This document shows positions 32,338-42,325 of a stretch of 64,000 bases of DNA, one piece after another (within the stretch, counting starts at the first letter, position 1; each line of letters starts with the position of its first letter). Location of the stretch: contig OZ024743.1 of the NCBI GenBank assembly GCA_964016885.1, positions 187,799,647 through 187,863,646 of the forward strand, read 5' to 3'. The DNA comes from Eledone cirrhosa. Lineage: Eukaryota; Mollusca; Cephalopoda; Octopoda; Eledonidae. A program made the position numbers and the translations under genes. Under the pieces are notes generated by a model. It searched no databases. It saw only the letters and a list, made by a program, of their open reading frames with translations, and was not told the origin of the DNA.

Positions 32338-32379
<42 letters not shown>
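31386..32379 (+). mobile_element. RTE-like LINE, second subfamily, 3' part
   Basis: A 5'-truncated LINE starting just after the YADD region (ELENKFWLWKQQLEARGL). It has a C4HC3 finger (CSIC, CRQC, HKRC, CSRC), SFRYLGDQISMGGGCSEA and WYGHVMRMEDD. After GRGRP a stop at 32193-32195 ends the frame; the homologous continuation KTWSEVVRTDL is in the same region. It is clearly diverged from copies A-G. Its end 'cccacccttgcaagcaggga' and 'gtggacgtaaaatgatgatg' equals that of the tRNA-headed SINE. Confidence 0.9.
32341..32379 (+). repeat. (GAT)n tail of second-subfamily LINE
   Basis: Thirteen GAT units mark the 3' end of the LINE within the mariner. Confidence 0.95.
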
Positions 32380-32381
<2 letters not shown>

Positions 32382-32698
32382 ATATATGCCTTAGAGGAAC
32401 GTTGGGCGAAGGTCATATAATATAATAATAATGAAATTATTGTGTACAGTGCTCAGGTGCACTACAACTCATCAAAGGTGCATGTATAGTACATAGAATA
32501 ATGTACAAATGTCAGGAAAATGAACAGTGTATGAGTCATGATATATTAATAATAATATGTAAACAAGGATCACATTTTGAATAAATTAAACACTTAAAAA
32601 CAATTTTATTCTTTCCATTTCAAATACGACATTTGATGTGAGACAACCTAATATATATATATATGTATGTATGTATACATATATATATATATATATAT

Positions 32699-32980
32699 AG
32701 TGGTCAGAGTGCTTAATTATTTAAGTTCTTTGTATATATTCAACGTAAAGCTACTATGCAAGAATGTCTACTGATATATTGCTTTTCTTTTCTTTGTTTG
32801 TTGTGAATTTATATTTGACATTTTTATAAACATTGATTCATACATACATACATACATACATACATACATACATACATACATACATACATACATACATACA
32901 TACATACATACATACATACATGCAGATGGTAACTCTGAATGATCTAATTTCTGAATATAGAAACACAAAGTATTCAAAAT
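32699..32980 (-). repeat. Unnamed repeat with TATG core (second copy, inverted)
   Basis: Reverse complement of 27440-27660, with a longer core of about 18 CATA units (32848-32920). It lies 3' of the mariner end. The first copy lies 5' of LINE copy C, so the two face each other about 5 kb apart. Confidence 0.85.
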
Positions 32981-33342
32981 AAAATTAAATTGTTAAAAAA
33001 AAAACAACTATAGATTAATTAGTGCAATGATTAATACCCTTATCTAGAATTTTCTTTTAATGTAATTGAGACAATGCAAAATTGTAAAAATTGTTTTAGA
33101 AATATGATGCTAGCAATTTATGTGTCATATTATAGTAACCTCATTGCTTTTAGAATTCACTTCAGATAATTGCAGCAATTAATTATCAATGTAAATTCCT
33201 CTCCTAATATATTGCAATAATACTTCTTGAAGAGTATCTCTTGTATTTCATACTGGAAGTTTAGAAAAAATAATTTTAGAATATCCCTGAACAACAACAT
33301 ACACTCCATCTTGAGTGGGTATTGTTGTTGTTGCTATTATCC

Positions 33343-33484
33343 TCCTCCTGATCATCATCATCATCATTATTATTATTATTGATGTTCTTATTTTGTTGTT
33401 GTTGTTGTTCTTCTTCTTCTTCTTCTCCTCCTTCTTCTTCTTCATCTACTTCTTCTTCTTCTTCTTTTTCTTCTTCTTTTTCTT

Positions 33485-33523
<39 letters not shown>

Positions 33524-33527
33524 GTTC
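33343..33527. repeat. Low-complexity cluster (ATT, GTT, TTC)
   Basis: Runs of CAT, ATT, GTT, TTC and again ATT. The final (ATT)n at 33486-33522 touches the 3' end of the RLE-type LINE piece on the minus strand. A segment at 33376-33398 ('attgatgttcttattttgt') recurs at 45195-45215. Confidence 0.85.
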
Positions 33528-33990
33528 TTTGAGTCTCAGTCATTGATGTTAGTTAACTGGAAAGTTTGTTGAAATGAATATCAAGCCACTACCTGCAGCC
33601 TCAGATATTCAGGACGTATCGGAGGGTTCTTGCTGTTCCCAGCAAGCATGCCTTTTGAAGCGTTCCAAAAAGCGTGAAGGGGCCAATTTTCTTTAACCAT
33701 CCCTGGAAACTCCTTGAGATAGTCCCTAGTGCGCCTATGACAATCGAGACCACTTTGACTTCATGGCAGTTCCAAATCCTTTTTAACTCCCACTTTAAGT
33801 CCAGTTAATTTTCTCCCTCTCCTTCTCTTGCACTCTCGTGTCGAATGGGCAGGCCACATCCACAATCAGGCACGATCTTTTTCCAATGTCCAAAAAAACC
33901 ACATCAGGTCTATTGTGTTCTAATTTCTTGTCCGTCTGTATCCTAAAATCCCACAGCACCTTCACCTGATCGTTTTCTATCACCGCCTCT
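33528..33990 (-). pseudogene. RLE-type LINE C-terminus, first copy
   Basis: The minus strand encodes the C-terminal part of a retrotransposon protein: AVIENDQVKVLWDFRIQTDK, HNRPDVVFLD and SCLIVDVACPFDTRV. PD followed 14 residues later by Asp fits the restriction-like endonuclease of RLE-type LINEs (R2-, R4- or NeSL-like). A ten-base deletion after KIN breaks the frame, and the rest (KACLLGT...) is out of frame. The upstream part is cut off at 33990, where the Tx1-like LINE begins. Its natural 3' end and (AAT)n tail are at 33486-33530. Confidence 0.8.
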
Positions 33991-34012
33991 GGAGGCAAAG
34001 GCCCAATCCGTA

Positions 34013-34556
34013 GTGACCCTAAGGAGCGAGGAAATGGTGTTGGTGCCCTCCTACTGCGGGCAAAAAATTGTGAGGGTCAAACTGACCCCCCCCCCCCCCC
34101 GGGATGGCCCCCTCTTGGCTGGCCGCGTCTGTCCTCGTCGGGATCGAGGACAAAACAACTGTACTGTAAGTACAGAAAAAATTAAGAGAAGATTGGGTCG
34201 GCACCTCCATTGAGATGTTAATCCAAACCAACCAGGAGTGCATCGAAGCTATCCCGGATGTGATAGACTTCGATAACGGCACTCAACTGCCCATAAGTGT
34301 TGAGGGCAAACGCCCGAAATGCTTTCGCTGTGGATCGAAGACTCACATCAGGGCCTTCTGCAACGAGAAGACCCTGAGAAAGGAGAAAACCCCCCTCCTT
34401 CCGAAACCGGCTCCACGGCTACCAGCAACAGGACAAGCGGCAACCAGGAACGATAGGTCCGTGGCACCCATACCCACGCCACGGAAATCAAAAACAGCAG
34501 CAGCAGTGGAAGTATTAACAACAACAACAGCAATACCAAATGCAGCTGCAACATAG
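34013..34556 (+). pseudogene. Tx1-like copy 1: ORF1 fragment with zinc knuckle
   Basis: Two frames (34013-34213 and 34215-34556) hold the end of an ORF1 nucleic-acid-binding protein: LVPSYCGQKIVRVKLTP, then LIQTNQECIEAIPDVIDF and a CX2CX4HX4C knuckle, CFRCGSKTHIRAFC. A C-run at 34086-34101 probably caused the frameshift. A stop at 34554-34556 lies in frame with the next ORF. All four zinc ligands are present here, unlike in copy 2. Confidence 0.82.
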
Positions 34557-34562
34557 ACTCCA

Positions 34563-36863
34563 GTGCAAACATCACCAAAAACAAGTGAAAGAGTGGTACT
34601 GGTACCCCTCCCCGACCTCACAGAATCAGACATGGAGTGTGAGGTGGGAGAGGGATGGCAAAAGGTCGTAAGAAGGCACAAACGCAGAAGCAGCGCATCG
34701 TCGCCTTTGAAAAGGGAGGAAAGAAATGAAAAAAGGGTAAAGGCTACTGCAAAGAGACTCACAGCAGCAACACCACCAACACCATCACCACCCACACTAG
34801 CACCACCATCACCACCGGCGACAACCACACCACCAACAACACCTTCAACACCACCACCACAAGCACCAACATCGCAAACACAACAACAAAACACACACAC
34901 CCAGCAACAACGACAAGAAAATAGCAGAACCACACCCCACCCCCAGAAAAACAAATGCACGGCAATAAATACACACAACAAGAAACTAATGACTTACATA
35001 ATTGAACACACAGACATTTCACAACACGACTACATAATACCAGCACCAATCAAAACGCCAACTAACATAAGACTGCTAAAAATAGCACAGAAACAATACA
35101 CAAACATTAAAACGAAATTCCCCAACGCAGTTGGTGATTTCAGAGACCTAGGAGGGACACTCAACCGAAGAGAATATTCGGATATACTCATAGAAGAGCC
35201 GACGACCATCCAAAGGGACGATTCAACGACCAGACGATCAAGTAAAAAGGGATGGAAAAACCATCCCTCCTCTACGAAAAGTAAGGTAAGTGGTCTTTCC
35301 CATCTTTTCCACTCTATTTTAAACATGACCTCACTCAGAATAGGCAGCATAAATGCGCGTGGCTTGGGGTCGTCATGGAAGCAGGGTCACCTGCTCAACG
35401 ACCTCAGGTCACTAAAGATAGATGTAGTGGCCATCAGCGAGACCAGAATCTCCGAAGCACGGGCCTTCGCACCGATCTTCGGCGGCTACGATGTGTACGC
35501 ATCTCCCAGCCGTCCTGGATCGGGGGGAGGAGTTGCTGTGCTTTTTCGGAGAGGTTTGGATCTCGCCATACGGGGCATCTTCCTGGACCCAGAGGGTAAG
35601 TTGGTGGTGCTGGACGTGACCAGCGGAGACGGGCAAGCTTTCAGGCTAGTTGCCGTCTATGCCCCGACAGGAGCAGGGCGGCCTGATTTCTTCCGGCGTC
35701 TGGAGACCTTTCTTGGAACGTCCCGCTCTTTAGTATTAGTGGGCGACTGGAACGGGATCTTAGATGCACGCTGGGATTGTGTGGGATTAGCGGATAGGGG
35801 TGGAGGGTGCAAGAGCCTCACCAACCTGCTCAGGCGTTTTGATCTGTCTGACAGGTACCGATTGGATTTCCCGAATGTGCCAATGTGGACTTGGACAAAT
35901 CGCATAGGGTCATCCAGATCATATCTAGATAGAGTATTTTGTAGGGAAATAGATAGGTCTAGCATAGGCTGTCCACAATTCAAGATAGTCAGCTACACGG
36001 ACCACAAATTCGTGATCTGTGTGCTTGACTTAGATAGGCTTCATAGACGAGGACCCGGCTACTGGAAGCTAAACGCGTCCTTACCAGCGCGCAAAGCCTA
36101 CAGAGACCGGATTAGCGAACTAGTTAAGCGGGTGTTGACGGGGGCCATCGTCAACAACAAGTGGTGGTTTGCTCTGAAAAGAGCGATTAGAATAGAATCG
36201 ATTAGGTTTAGTAAGGCTTTAGCAATAGAGAAAAATAGAGCAGAGGGAGAACTAGTTAGAAAATTAGACGAGGCACTTAGCAAAGGCATTGCGACCGACG
36301 TGCTTGCGGCGAAATTGGCCCTTGATCAATTCTTCAATGCAAAACACGAGGGCTGCGTTGTCAGAGCTAGGGTGCGTGCTCTCAGACACGAGGGGACGAA
36401 AGCCGTTCAATGGGCCCGAGTGGCGGAGGCGCGTCGTGGCAACAAAGCCACGATCCGGTCTTTGGTGGACCACGACGGGCGCATGCTACTCGATCCCGGG
36501 AAAATGTGTGAAGCTTTTCAGCGACACTTCACTCAGCTGTTCGGGGGAAGCGGTGGGCCGGGTCGAGGGATAGACTTTAGTTTCTACCTCAACGGACTGC
36601 CGCGGCTCTCGACCACTGAGGCGGAGTGTTGCGAAAAGTCGATAACAGCCGCTGAAGTAAGGGAGGCAATGACTGGCTGCACAAGGGGTAAATCGCCTGG
36701 TTTGGATGGTCTGCCCTATGAACTTTACGTACAGATGCCAGACTTCTTCGGAGGCCTCTTGGCGGACGTCTACTGCAACTGGCAACAGAACGGGAGAATT
36801 TCCCAGTTCTGTGAGCCGAGGAGCGGTGGCACTGCTGAGAAAGGATCCGAACAAGGGGGATAA
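34563..36863 (+). pseudogene. Tx1-like copy 1: ORF1 tail fused to ORF2 start
   Basis: The first 240 or so codons are the Thr/Pro-rich tail of ORF1. The frame then runs without a stop into ORF2, whose Met is residue 255 (MTSLRIGSINARGLG). The endonuclease has ISETRIS, AVYAPTG, VGDWNGILD, SYLDRVF and SYTDHKFVI, all motifs of an APE-type enzyme. The RT begins at KSPGLDGLPYELY. A one-base insertion near 36800 ends the frame at 36863. In copy 2, ORF1 stops before ORF2 starts, so the fusion here is probably due to indels. Confidence 0.85.
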
Positions 36864-37733
36864 CATAGATAATTTCAGGCCCATAACTCTGCTAAACACA
36901 GAGTTCAAGATTTTGGCCAAGGTGCTAGCAAAGAGGTTGGCGCTTGTCGTTGGTGGTCTGGTGGGAGAGGCGCAGACATGCGCTATTCCCGACAGATCCA
37001 TCCACGACAACCTCCACCTCATGCGATACATCGTAGAGAGGGTAACTAGGGAACCTGGCACGGGTGGATCCTTGATCAATTTAGATCAGTCGAAAGCTTT
37101 CGATAGGGTCGACCATCGTTACCTAGCGGCAGTCCTGAGGGCGGCTGGCTTTCGGCCCGTCTTCAGAGGCTGGATCGCTGCCATGCACAGCGACACCTGC
37201 TCTGTGGTGAGAGTGAACGGTCACCTTTCGGAACCGTTCAACATCATGCGCTCGGTCCGCCAAGGATGACCCTCTCGTCCCTCTTGTACGTATTGACTCC
37301 CGAGCTATTACTGCACAAACAGGAGACGTTGAGGGGCGTCCCGCGCGAACTAGGATGCGGAAGATCCGTGTCAGCATATGCGGACGATGTCACCGTAGTG
37401 GTGTCGAACGCCAAACACATCGAGGCGATCGGCACCACACTAAGAGAATACGAAGCGGTGACAGGAGCAATGATCAACCAGGAAAAGTCAGTGGGCCTGC
37501 AGCTCGGCACCTGGAGATGCAGGTCCATGCCGTCCAACAGCGTCGTCGGACGCTGGACGGACGGACCGATTAAATTGCTAGGGGTCTGGTTCGGCTACGA
37601 CATCTCCACCTCTTCCTCGACGGTGATCAGGTGTGGTCGCCGTTTGCTAGACACGTATTTCCCCAGCTCGTTTCCTTTACAAAGCTGCAGTCCTGGGTCA
37701 AGCGAAGACCGAGAGGGAGCGCCTGGAGACTAG
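36706..37733 (+). pseudogene. Tx1-like copy 1: reverse transcriptase
   Basis: The RT continues in two frames. The first has DNFRPITLLNTEFKI, LINLDQSKAFDRVDH (motif A with Asp) and ends at SVRQG with TGA at 37267-37269, where the family has GCPLS. The second starts at 37266 and has SAYADDVTVV, the YADD catalytic box, at about 37376-37393. At 37592 a 315-base segment is missing compared with copy 2 (43784-44098), so the thumb region is lost. Confidence 0.85.
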
Positions 37734-38428
37734 AATGTCTTCAGGCGCTCACAGCCCTCGAACAATCGGGCAATGTGATCGGTGGAAACTCCACCTCGGC
37801 GTTCTATAGAGGATTAGTGGAGGCGAAGAGCGACGACGTACATGGGGAAACTCTAGGCGTCGACGAAAATCAACTAGCCAATCTCTTCGGAAGAACTTTC
37901 GGGCCGGGGCCTATGGACAACTTCCAGAAATCTCTGGCCTGGCAGTGCTACCGAGGAGCCTTGCCAGTTCGGGATAAACTCTACAGGTATGGTAGTGCCG
38001 TCAGGCGGGCATGTCCGAGATGCGCGCAAGGCGACGAAACCGTCCTGTACGCACTCGTCCAGTGTCCGAAAATTGCTGACTTGTGGGTTTATGTCGAACA
38101 CCTGCTGTCGCGTTTAGGACGGATCCGGCTATCATCTGAGTCCATCGTGAGGATTGCCCCGCCCTCCTCCTTTAGCCGGGAAGGGCAGGCAGTTTTTATC
38201 TGTCTGGTGGCCATGGCGAAAGAGATAGTATGGTGTACACGTTTGAAAGGGCTGAAGACGACCACTTACCTCTTCGGTGATGCTCTGAATGAGTTTTTCA
38301 AATTTCATTTGAAAAGGAAAATCAGAGTAGAGAGGGAAGTGCTCTCTTCCCAGCATTTTGTTGAAAGATGGGTGAGAGAAGCAAGAATGGCCCAAGTGAA
38401 TGGGCCTACTCTGAGTATATATCTGTAA
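37631..38428 (+). pseudogene. Tx1-like copy 1: C-terminal domain with zinc finger
   Basis: A 265-codon frame with SLAWQCYRGALPVRDKLY, CPRC and ALVQC, the zinc-binding region found at the C-terminus of many Tx1- and jockey-type LINE proteins. The finger's expected His (LHALVQC in copy 2) is Tyr here, so zinc binding may be lost. The frame ends at the natural stop before the 3' UTR. Confidence 0.82.
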
Positions 38429-38665
38429 ATTAAAGGTGGAAAACTGGGAGAGGGCGCTTGCCTTGGTGGTCTGGGTCATTGTGGCCTTTTACTGGGCTTT
38501 CTCCACAAATGTCCCTCCGAAGTCTCCCCCCTATTGGGGAATTTTTCATTGTTATTTTTTGTTACATCCTCTGTTTTTGTTTTTTACACGCAGAAATGCC
38601 CATTTGTACCGTCCTGTATTGTCCTGCACTGTCCTAATGTCTACTTTATGTAAACCCTTGTGGTT

Positions 38666-38671
38666 AATAAA
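38666..38671 (+). promoter_or_regulatory. AATAAA polyadenylation-type signal, Tx1 copy 1
   Basis: AATAAA lies 15 bases before the (ATT)n tail and is conserved in copy 2. It probably serves 3' end formation of the element transcript. Confidence 0.7.
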
Positions 38672-38675
38672 GAAA

Positions 38676-38733
<58 letters not shown>

Positions 38734-38734
38734 T

Positions 38735-39243
38735 CTTTGAGTCTCAGTCATTGATGTTAGTTAACTGGAAAGTTTGTTGAAATGAATATCAAGCCACTAT
38801 CTGCAGCCTCAGATATTCAGGACGTATCGGAGGGTTCTTGCTGTTCCCAGCAAGCATGCCTTTTGAAGCGTTCCCAAAAGCGTGAAGGGGCCAATTTTCT
38901 TTAACCATACCTGGAAACTTTTTGAGATTGTCCCTAGTGCGCCTATGACAATCGGGACCACTTTGACTTCATGGCAGTTCCAAATCCTTTTTACCTCCCA
39001 CTTTAAGTCCTGGTATCGGTTAATTTTCTCCCTCTCCTTCTCTTGCACTCTCGTGTCGAATGGGCAGGCCACATCCACAATCAGGCACGATCTTTTTTCT
39101 TTGTCCAAAACCACCAGGTCAGGTCTATTGTGTTCCAGTTTCTTGTCCGTCTGTATCCTAAAATCCCACAGCACCTTCACCTGATCGTTTTCTATCACCG
39201 CCTCTGGCTTATGCTCATACCACTTCTCAGAATGTGGTAAATT
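38735..39243 (-). pseudogene. RLE-type LINE C-terminus, second copy
   Basis: A 129-codon minus frame (38809-39198) is open from the Met of MIENDQVKVLWDF. Homology continues upstream as LPHSEKWYEHKPEAV to about 39243. It has RPDLVVLDKEKRSCLIVDVA (PD, 14 residues, then Asp, the RLE pattern), REKINRYQDLKWEVKR, PIVIGALGTISKSFQ and KACLLGTARTLRYVL up to the natural stop. It is nearly identical to 33528-33990 but lacks the ten-base deletion. Its tail (AAT)n at 38688-38731 is shared with the (ATT)n tail of Tx1 copy 1. Confidence 0.83.
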
Positions 39244-39249
39244 GTTTAC

Positions 39250-39283
<34 letters not shown>

Positions 39284-39491
39284 GGCGACCTACGTAGTAA
39301 ATCGTATCATCGTGAGCTCCGCAAAGGTGTGTTATTTCCGTTTGTTAAAAATTGTCATTTATGGAAAATTTTATTGTTAACTGTTTATAAGCGCACATAC
39401 ATTGTTTTCTGAAAAGGACACCCAAAAATATTGGGGCCTTGTGCCCAAAATTTAAACTTTTATTATTATCAAAAAAATTTCTTTGAAAAAA

Positions 39492-39783
39492 ATGGCTAAT
39501 TCACCTCTGCACGAAGCAGCTGAAAGCCTTCCTCACAAATTAACACCTCACACCGATACCACCATTGTAAATGTTACTACGTTTGCCAACACAAAAAAAA
39601 AATATAAGCACTAGCAATATTTTAAATTTGTCTCAGGCAGACATTCATTTCCCGCCATTACCAATGACTGCAGGTGTTAAAGCCTCCACCACCACCACCA
39701 CCGCGACAACCACCACCACCACCACCGCGACAACAGAAACAAAAGAAGAAAAAAATAAATTAACTCGTGATGTCGAAATGTAA
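39492..39783 (+). pseudogene. Tx1-like copy 2: possible N-terminus of ORF1
   Basis: A Met at 39492 starts a frame (MANSPLHEAAESLPHKLTPH) that shifts at an A-run (39593-39602). It continues as NISTSNILNLSQADIHFPP and a Thr-rich stretch to a TAA at 39781-39783. That stop is in frame with the main ORF1 at 39793. Either ORF1 once began at 39492 and was broken twice, or this is only leader sequence. Confidence 0.5.
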
Positions 39784-39792
39784 TCAAGCAAA

Positions 39793-41481
39793 ATGGACTC
39801 TTCCCCACCAAAGACGGCCGACGTCACCACCACCACAACTGAAACTAAAATTAATATTAACGATAGCAACAACAACAACAATGACATTATAACCCCCCCC
39901 CCCCCCCCCCCCTTCAGTTTCGCCAGAGTAGCAAAACAGTTCGAAGCATTTACGGTAACTCAGGAGGATTTAGAAAACGCCAAACAACAAATGTTAAAGA
40001 AAAATGGGTACAGGGTCAGCCTCACCCCCTCACCTAATAAAATGGAGCATTGGCGCCTATGCACCGTGTCGTATAGAACAATAAATGTAAAATCGCGCCG
40101 AGTGGAACGGGCATCCGGGTCCCAAATCCAAAAAGCTTTGGGACATGTGTGGGCAAGAAAAACCCACATCAGACGTGGGCAAAAATATGGAACCGTGCAC
40201 GTGTTCTTTGAAACACCAGAGGAGGCTAGAGAACACTCCATGGCCCCATTAAGAAGTGACGACTTCACACTCGTCCCAAGCTATTGTGGCCAGAGACTCG
40301 TAAAGATCAGGGTGACCCACGTTCCACCGGCCATCGAAAGTCCCTGGCTAATAGCGGCTGTCCTCGCCGGCATCGAAGCCAACACGAAAATAATAGCAAT
40401 AGCAAAAGAAAAGCAGGAGAACTGGTCTGGTTCTGGGATGGACCTCCTGATCCAAGCGGACCAAAAAAGCATTGAGGAGATCCCAGAGGTAATAGACCTC
40501 ACTGACGGCAGCCACCTCACGGTAATTGTCGAGGGCAGAAGACCTAGGTGTGTCGTTTGTGGTGAAGGAACCCACCTAAGGGCTTTCTATCCTCAGGCTA
40601 AAAGGTTGAGGCCACCTCTCCTACTCACCCCAGTGACACAACCACCAACACCACCAGTAGCAGAGATGGCAGCAACAACTGTAGCAGCAACAACTGTAGC
40701 AGCAACAACAGAAGCAACTATAACAGCAACAACCCCAGCAACAGTAGCAAAACCAACACCACCACCACCCAACGCTTCAGAACTAGCACCAGCGCCTACA
40801 CCATCCACCACGCCACAACCAAAACTAACGGCTGTGGAGGATTTTCCACTCCCCGGCCTATCACAACTGGAGACAGATTGTGACGACGAGGAGTGGGAAA
40901 CGATATCCGGAAAAAAAAAAAAAGAAACCAAAAAAGAAAAAAATTCTCTTCCTTCCCCCTCCAAAAACAAAATACAGAGGGAAACAAATAAATTAAGAAA
41001 CAAAAAAGTTAGGACAGATATGCCACCATCCACACCAGCATCACCAACCCCATCAACCCAAACACCAACACCATCACCATCATTAACCCCAACACCACCA
41101 TCACCTACACCACAAAAGTCACCAAAATGCGAAACAGAAACAAACCCACAACAAACGCAAACAAAACAAAACAACCAAAACGATACACACTGCACAGCAT
41201 TAAATTTGAACAACAAGCAATTATTACACTACATCCAACACAACACCAGCATCACAGAAAAAGACTACACAACAACCCCAAAATTCACACCACCTCCACA
41301 CATACAAATCACTCGCATCACACAGAAAACGTACATGACACTAAGACAAAAATTCCCCAAAGACATCGGAGACTTCCGACAAGCACTCTCCAGGAGGATT
41401 TATAAGGACAACCTTCCTGAGGAGGCCACAAGCAGTGAAAAGGATGGAAAAACCATCCTTCCCCTACGAGAAGTAAGGTAA
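39793..41481 (+). CDS. Tx1-like copy 2: ORF1 protein
   Basis: This 562-codon frame encodes the element's nucleic-acid-binding ORF1 protein. After a Thr/Asn/Pro-rich start come a conserved block with WRLCTVSYRTINVKSRRVER and GHVWARKTHIRRGQKYGTVH, then VPSYCGQRLVKIRVTHVPP, then a zinc knuckle at residues 253-266 (CVVCGEGTHLRAFY). The last ligand, Cys in copy 1, is Tyr266. The second half is Thr/Pro/Ala-rich and low complexity, with a short acidic block (DCDDEEWETISG) and a Lys run. It ends with TAA 32 bases before the ORF2 Met at 41516. Confidence 0.85.
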   Translation: MDSSPPKTADVTTTTTETKININDSNNNNNDIITPPPPPPFSFARVAKQFEAFTVTQEDLENAKQQMLKKNGYRVSLTPSPNKMEHWRLCTVSYRTINVKSRRVERASGSQIQKALGHVWARKTHIRRGQKYGTVHVFFETPEEAREHSMAPLRSDDFTLVPSYCGQRLVKIRVTHVPPAIESPWLIAAVLAGIEANTKIIAIAKEKQENWSGSGMDLLIQADQKSIEEIPEVIDLTDGSHLTVIVEGRRPRCVVCGEGTHLRAFYPQAKRLRPPLLLTPVTQPPTPPVAEMAATTVAATTVAATTEATITATTPATVAKPTPPPPNASELAPAPTPSTTPQPKLTAVEDFPLPGLSQLETDCDDEEWETISGKKKKETKKEKNSLPSPSKNKIQRETNKLRNKKVRTDMPPSTPASPTPSTQTPTPSPSLTPTPPSPTPQKSPKCETETNPQQTQTKQNNQNDTHCTALNLNNKQLLHYIQHNTSITEKDYTTTPKFTPPPHIQITRITQKTYMTLRQKFPKDIGDFRQALSRRIYKDNLPEEATSSEKDGKTILPLREVR

Positions 41482-41515
41482 GTGGTCTTTCCCATCTTTT
41501 CCACTCCTTTTCAAC

Positions 41516-42084
41516 ATGACCTCACTCAGAATAGGCAGCATAAATGCGCGTGGCTTGGGGTCGTCATGGAAGCAGGGCCACCTGCTAAACGACCTCAGGT
41601 CACTAAACATAGATGTAGTGGCCATCAGCAAGACCAGAATCTCCGAAGCACAGGCTTTCGCACCGATCTTCGGCGGCTACGATGTGTACGCATCTCCCAG
41701 CCGTCCAGGATCGGGGGAGGAGTTGCTGTGCTTTTTCGGAGAGGTTTGGATCTTGCCATACGGGCCATCTTCCTGGACCCAGAAGGTAAGTTGGTGGTGC
41801 TGGACGTAACCAGCGGAGACGGCCAAGCTTTCAGGTTAGTGGCCGTCTATGCCCCGACAGGAGCAGGGCGGCCTGATTTCTTCCGGCGTCTGGAGACCTT
41901 TCTTGGAACGTCCCGCTCTTTAGTGTTAGTGGGCGACTGGAACGGGATCTTAGATGCACGCTGGGATTGTGTGGGATTAGTGGATAGGGAAGGAGGGTGC
42001 AAGAGTCTCACCAACCTGCTCAGACGTTTTGAACTGTCTGACAGGTACCGAATGGATTTCCCGAATGTACCAATGTGGACTTGA
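41516..42084 (+). pseudogene. Tx1-like copy 2: ORF2 endonuclease
   Basis: ORF2 starts at MTSLRIGSINARGLG. A one-base loss in the G-run near 41713 shifts the frame, and the domain continues as GGGVAVLFRRGLDLAIRAIF, AVYAPTG and VGDWNGILDARWDC. A TGA at 42082-42084 stands where copy 1 has TGG (WTWTNR). An extra A near 42263 shifts the frame again before the RT. Confidence 0.85.
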
Positions 42085-42325
42085 CCAAATCGCATAGGGT
42101 CATCCAGATCATATCTAGATAGAGTATTTTGTAGGGAAATAGATAGGTCTAGCATAGGCTGTCCACAATTCAAGATAGTCAGCTACACGGACCACAAATT
42201 CGTGATCTGTGTGCTTGACTTAGATAGGCTTCATAGACGAGGACCCGGCTACTGGAAGCTAAAACGCGTCCCTACCAGCGCGCAAGGCCTACAGAGACCG
42301 GATTAGCGAACTAGTTAAGCGGGCG

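Larger units (their letters stand above)
30285..32651 (+). mobile_element. Mariner (cecropia-like) with clear TIRs, split by a LINE
   Basis: The inverted ends TTAGGTTGTCTCACAT...(A/C)AAATGTCGTATTT match at about 28 of 30 positions and are flanked by TA dinucleotides. The transposase resembles the Hsmar1/SETMAR type. A second-subfamily RTE-like LINE is inserted at about 31386-32379, just before the transposase C-terminus, which resumes as GIYALEERWAKVI at 32380-32418. Without the insert the element would be about 1.4 kb, normal for mariner. Confidence 0.92.
33991..38732 (+). mobile_element. Tx1-like LINE, first copy, 5'-truncated
   Basis: It begins within ORF1 at a point equal to about 40213 of the second copy, directly joined to the RLE-type piece. 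It contains the ORF1 end with the zinc knuckle, ORF2 with endonuclease, RT and C-terminal zinc finger, a 3' UTR from 38429, a polyadenylation-type AATAAA at 38666-38671 and an (ATT)n tail. It has several frameshifts and a 315-base deletion in ORF2. Confidence 0.9.

Noticed and set aside
32848..32920. CRISPR-like short repeats (CATA units), also the GAT runs
   Set aside because: Plain microsatellites in a eukaryotic genome, with no spacers.
33315..33572. Ile/Leu/Phe-rich frame
   Set aside because: Translation of ATT and TTC repeats next to the LINE tail.
34759..35049. Cys/Val-rich minus-strand frame resembling a membrane protein
   Set aside because: It is the antisense of the Thr/Pro-rich ORF1 tail of the Tx1-like LINE.
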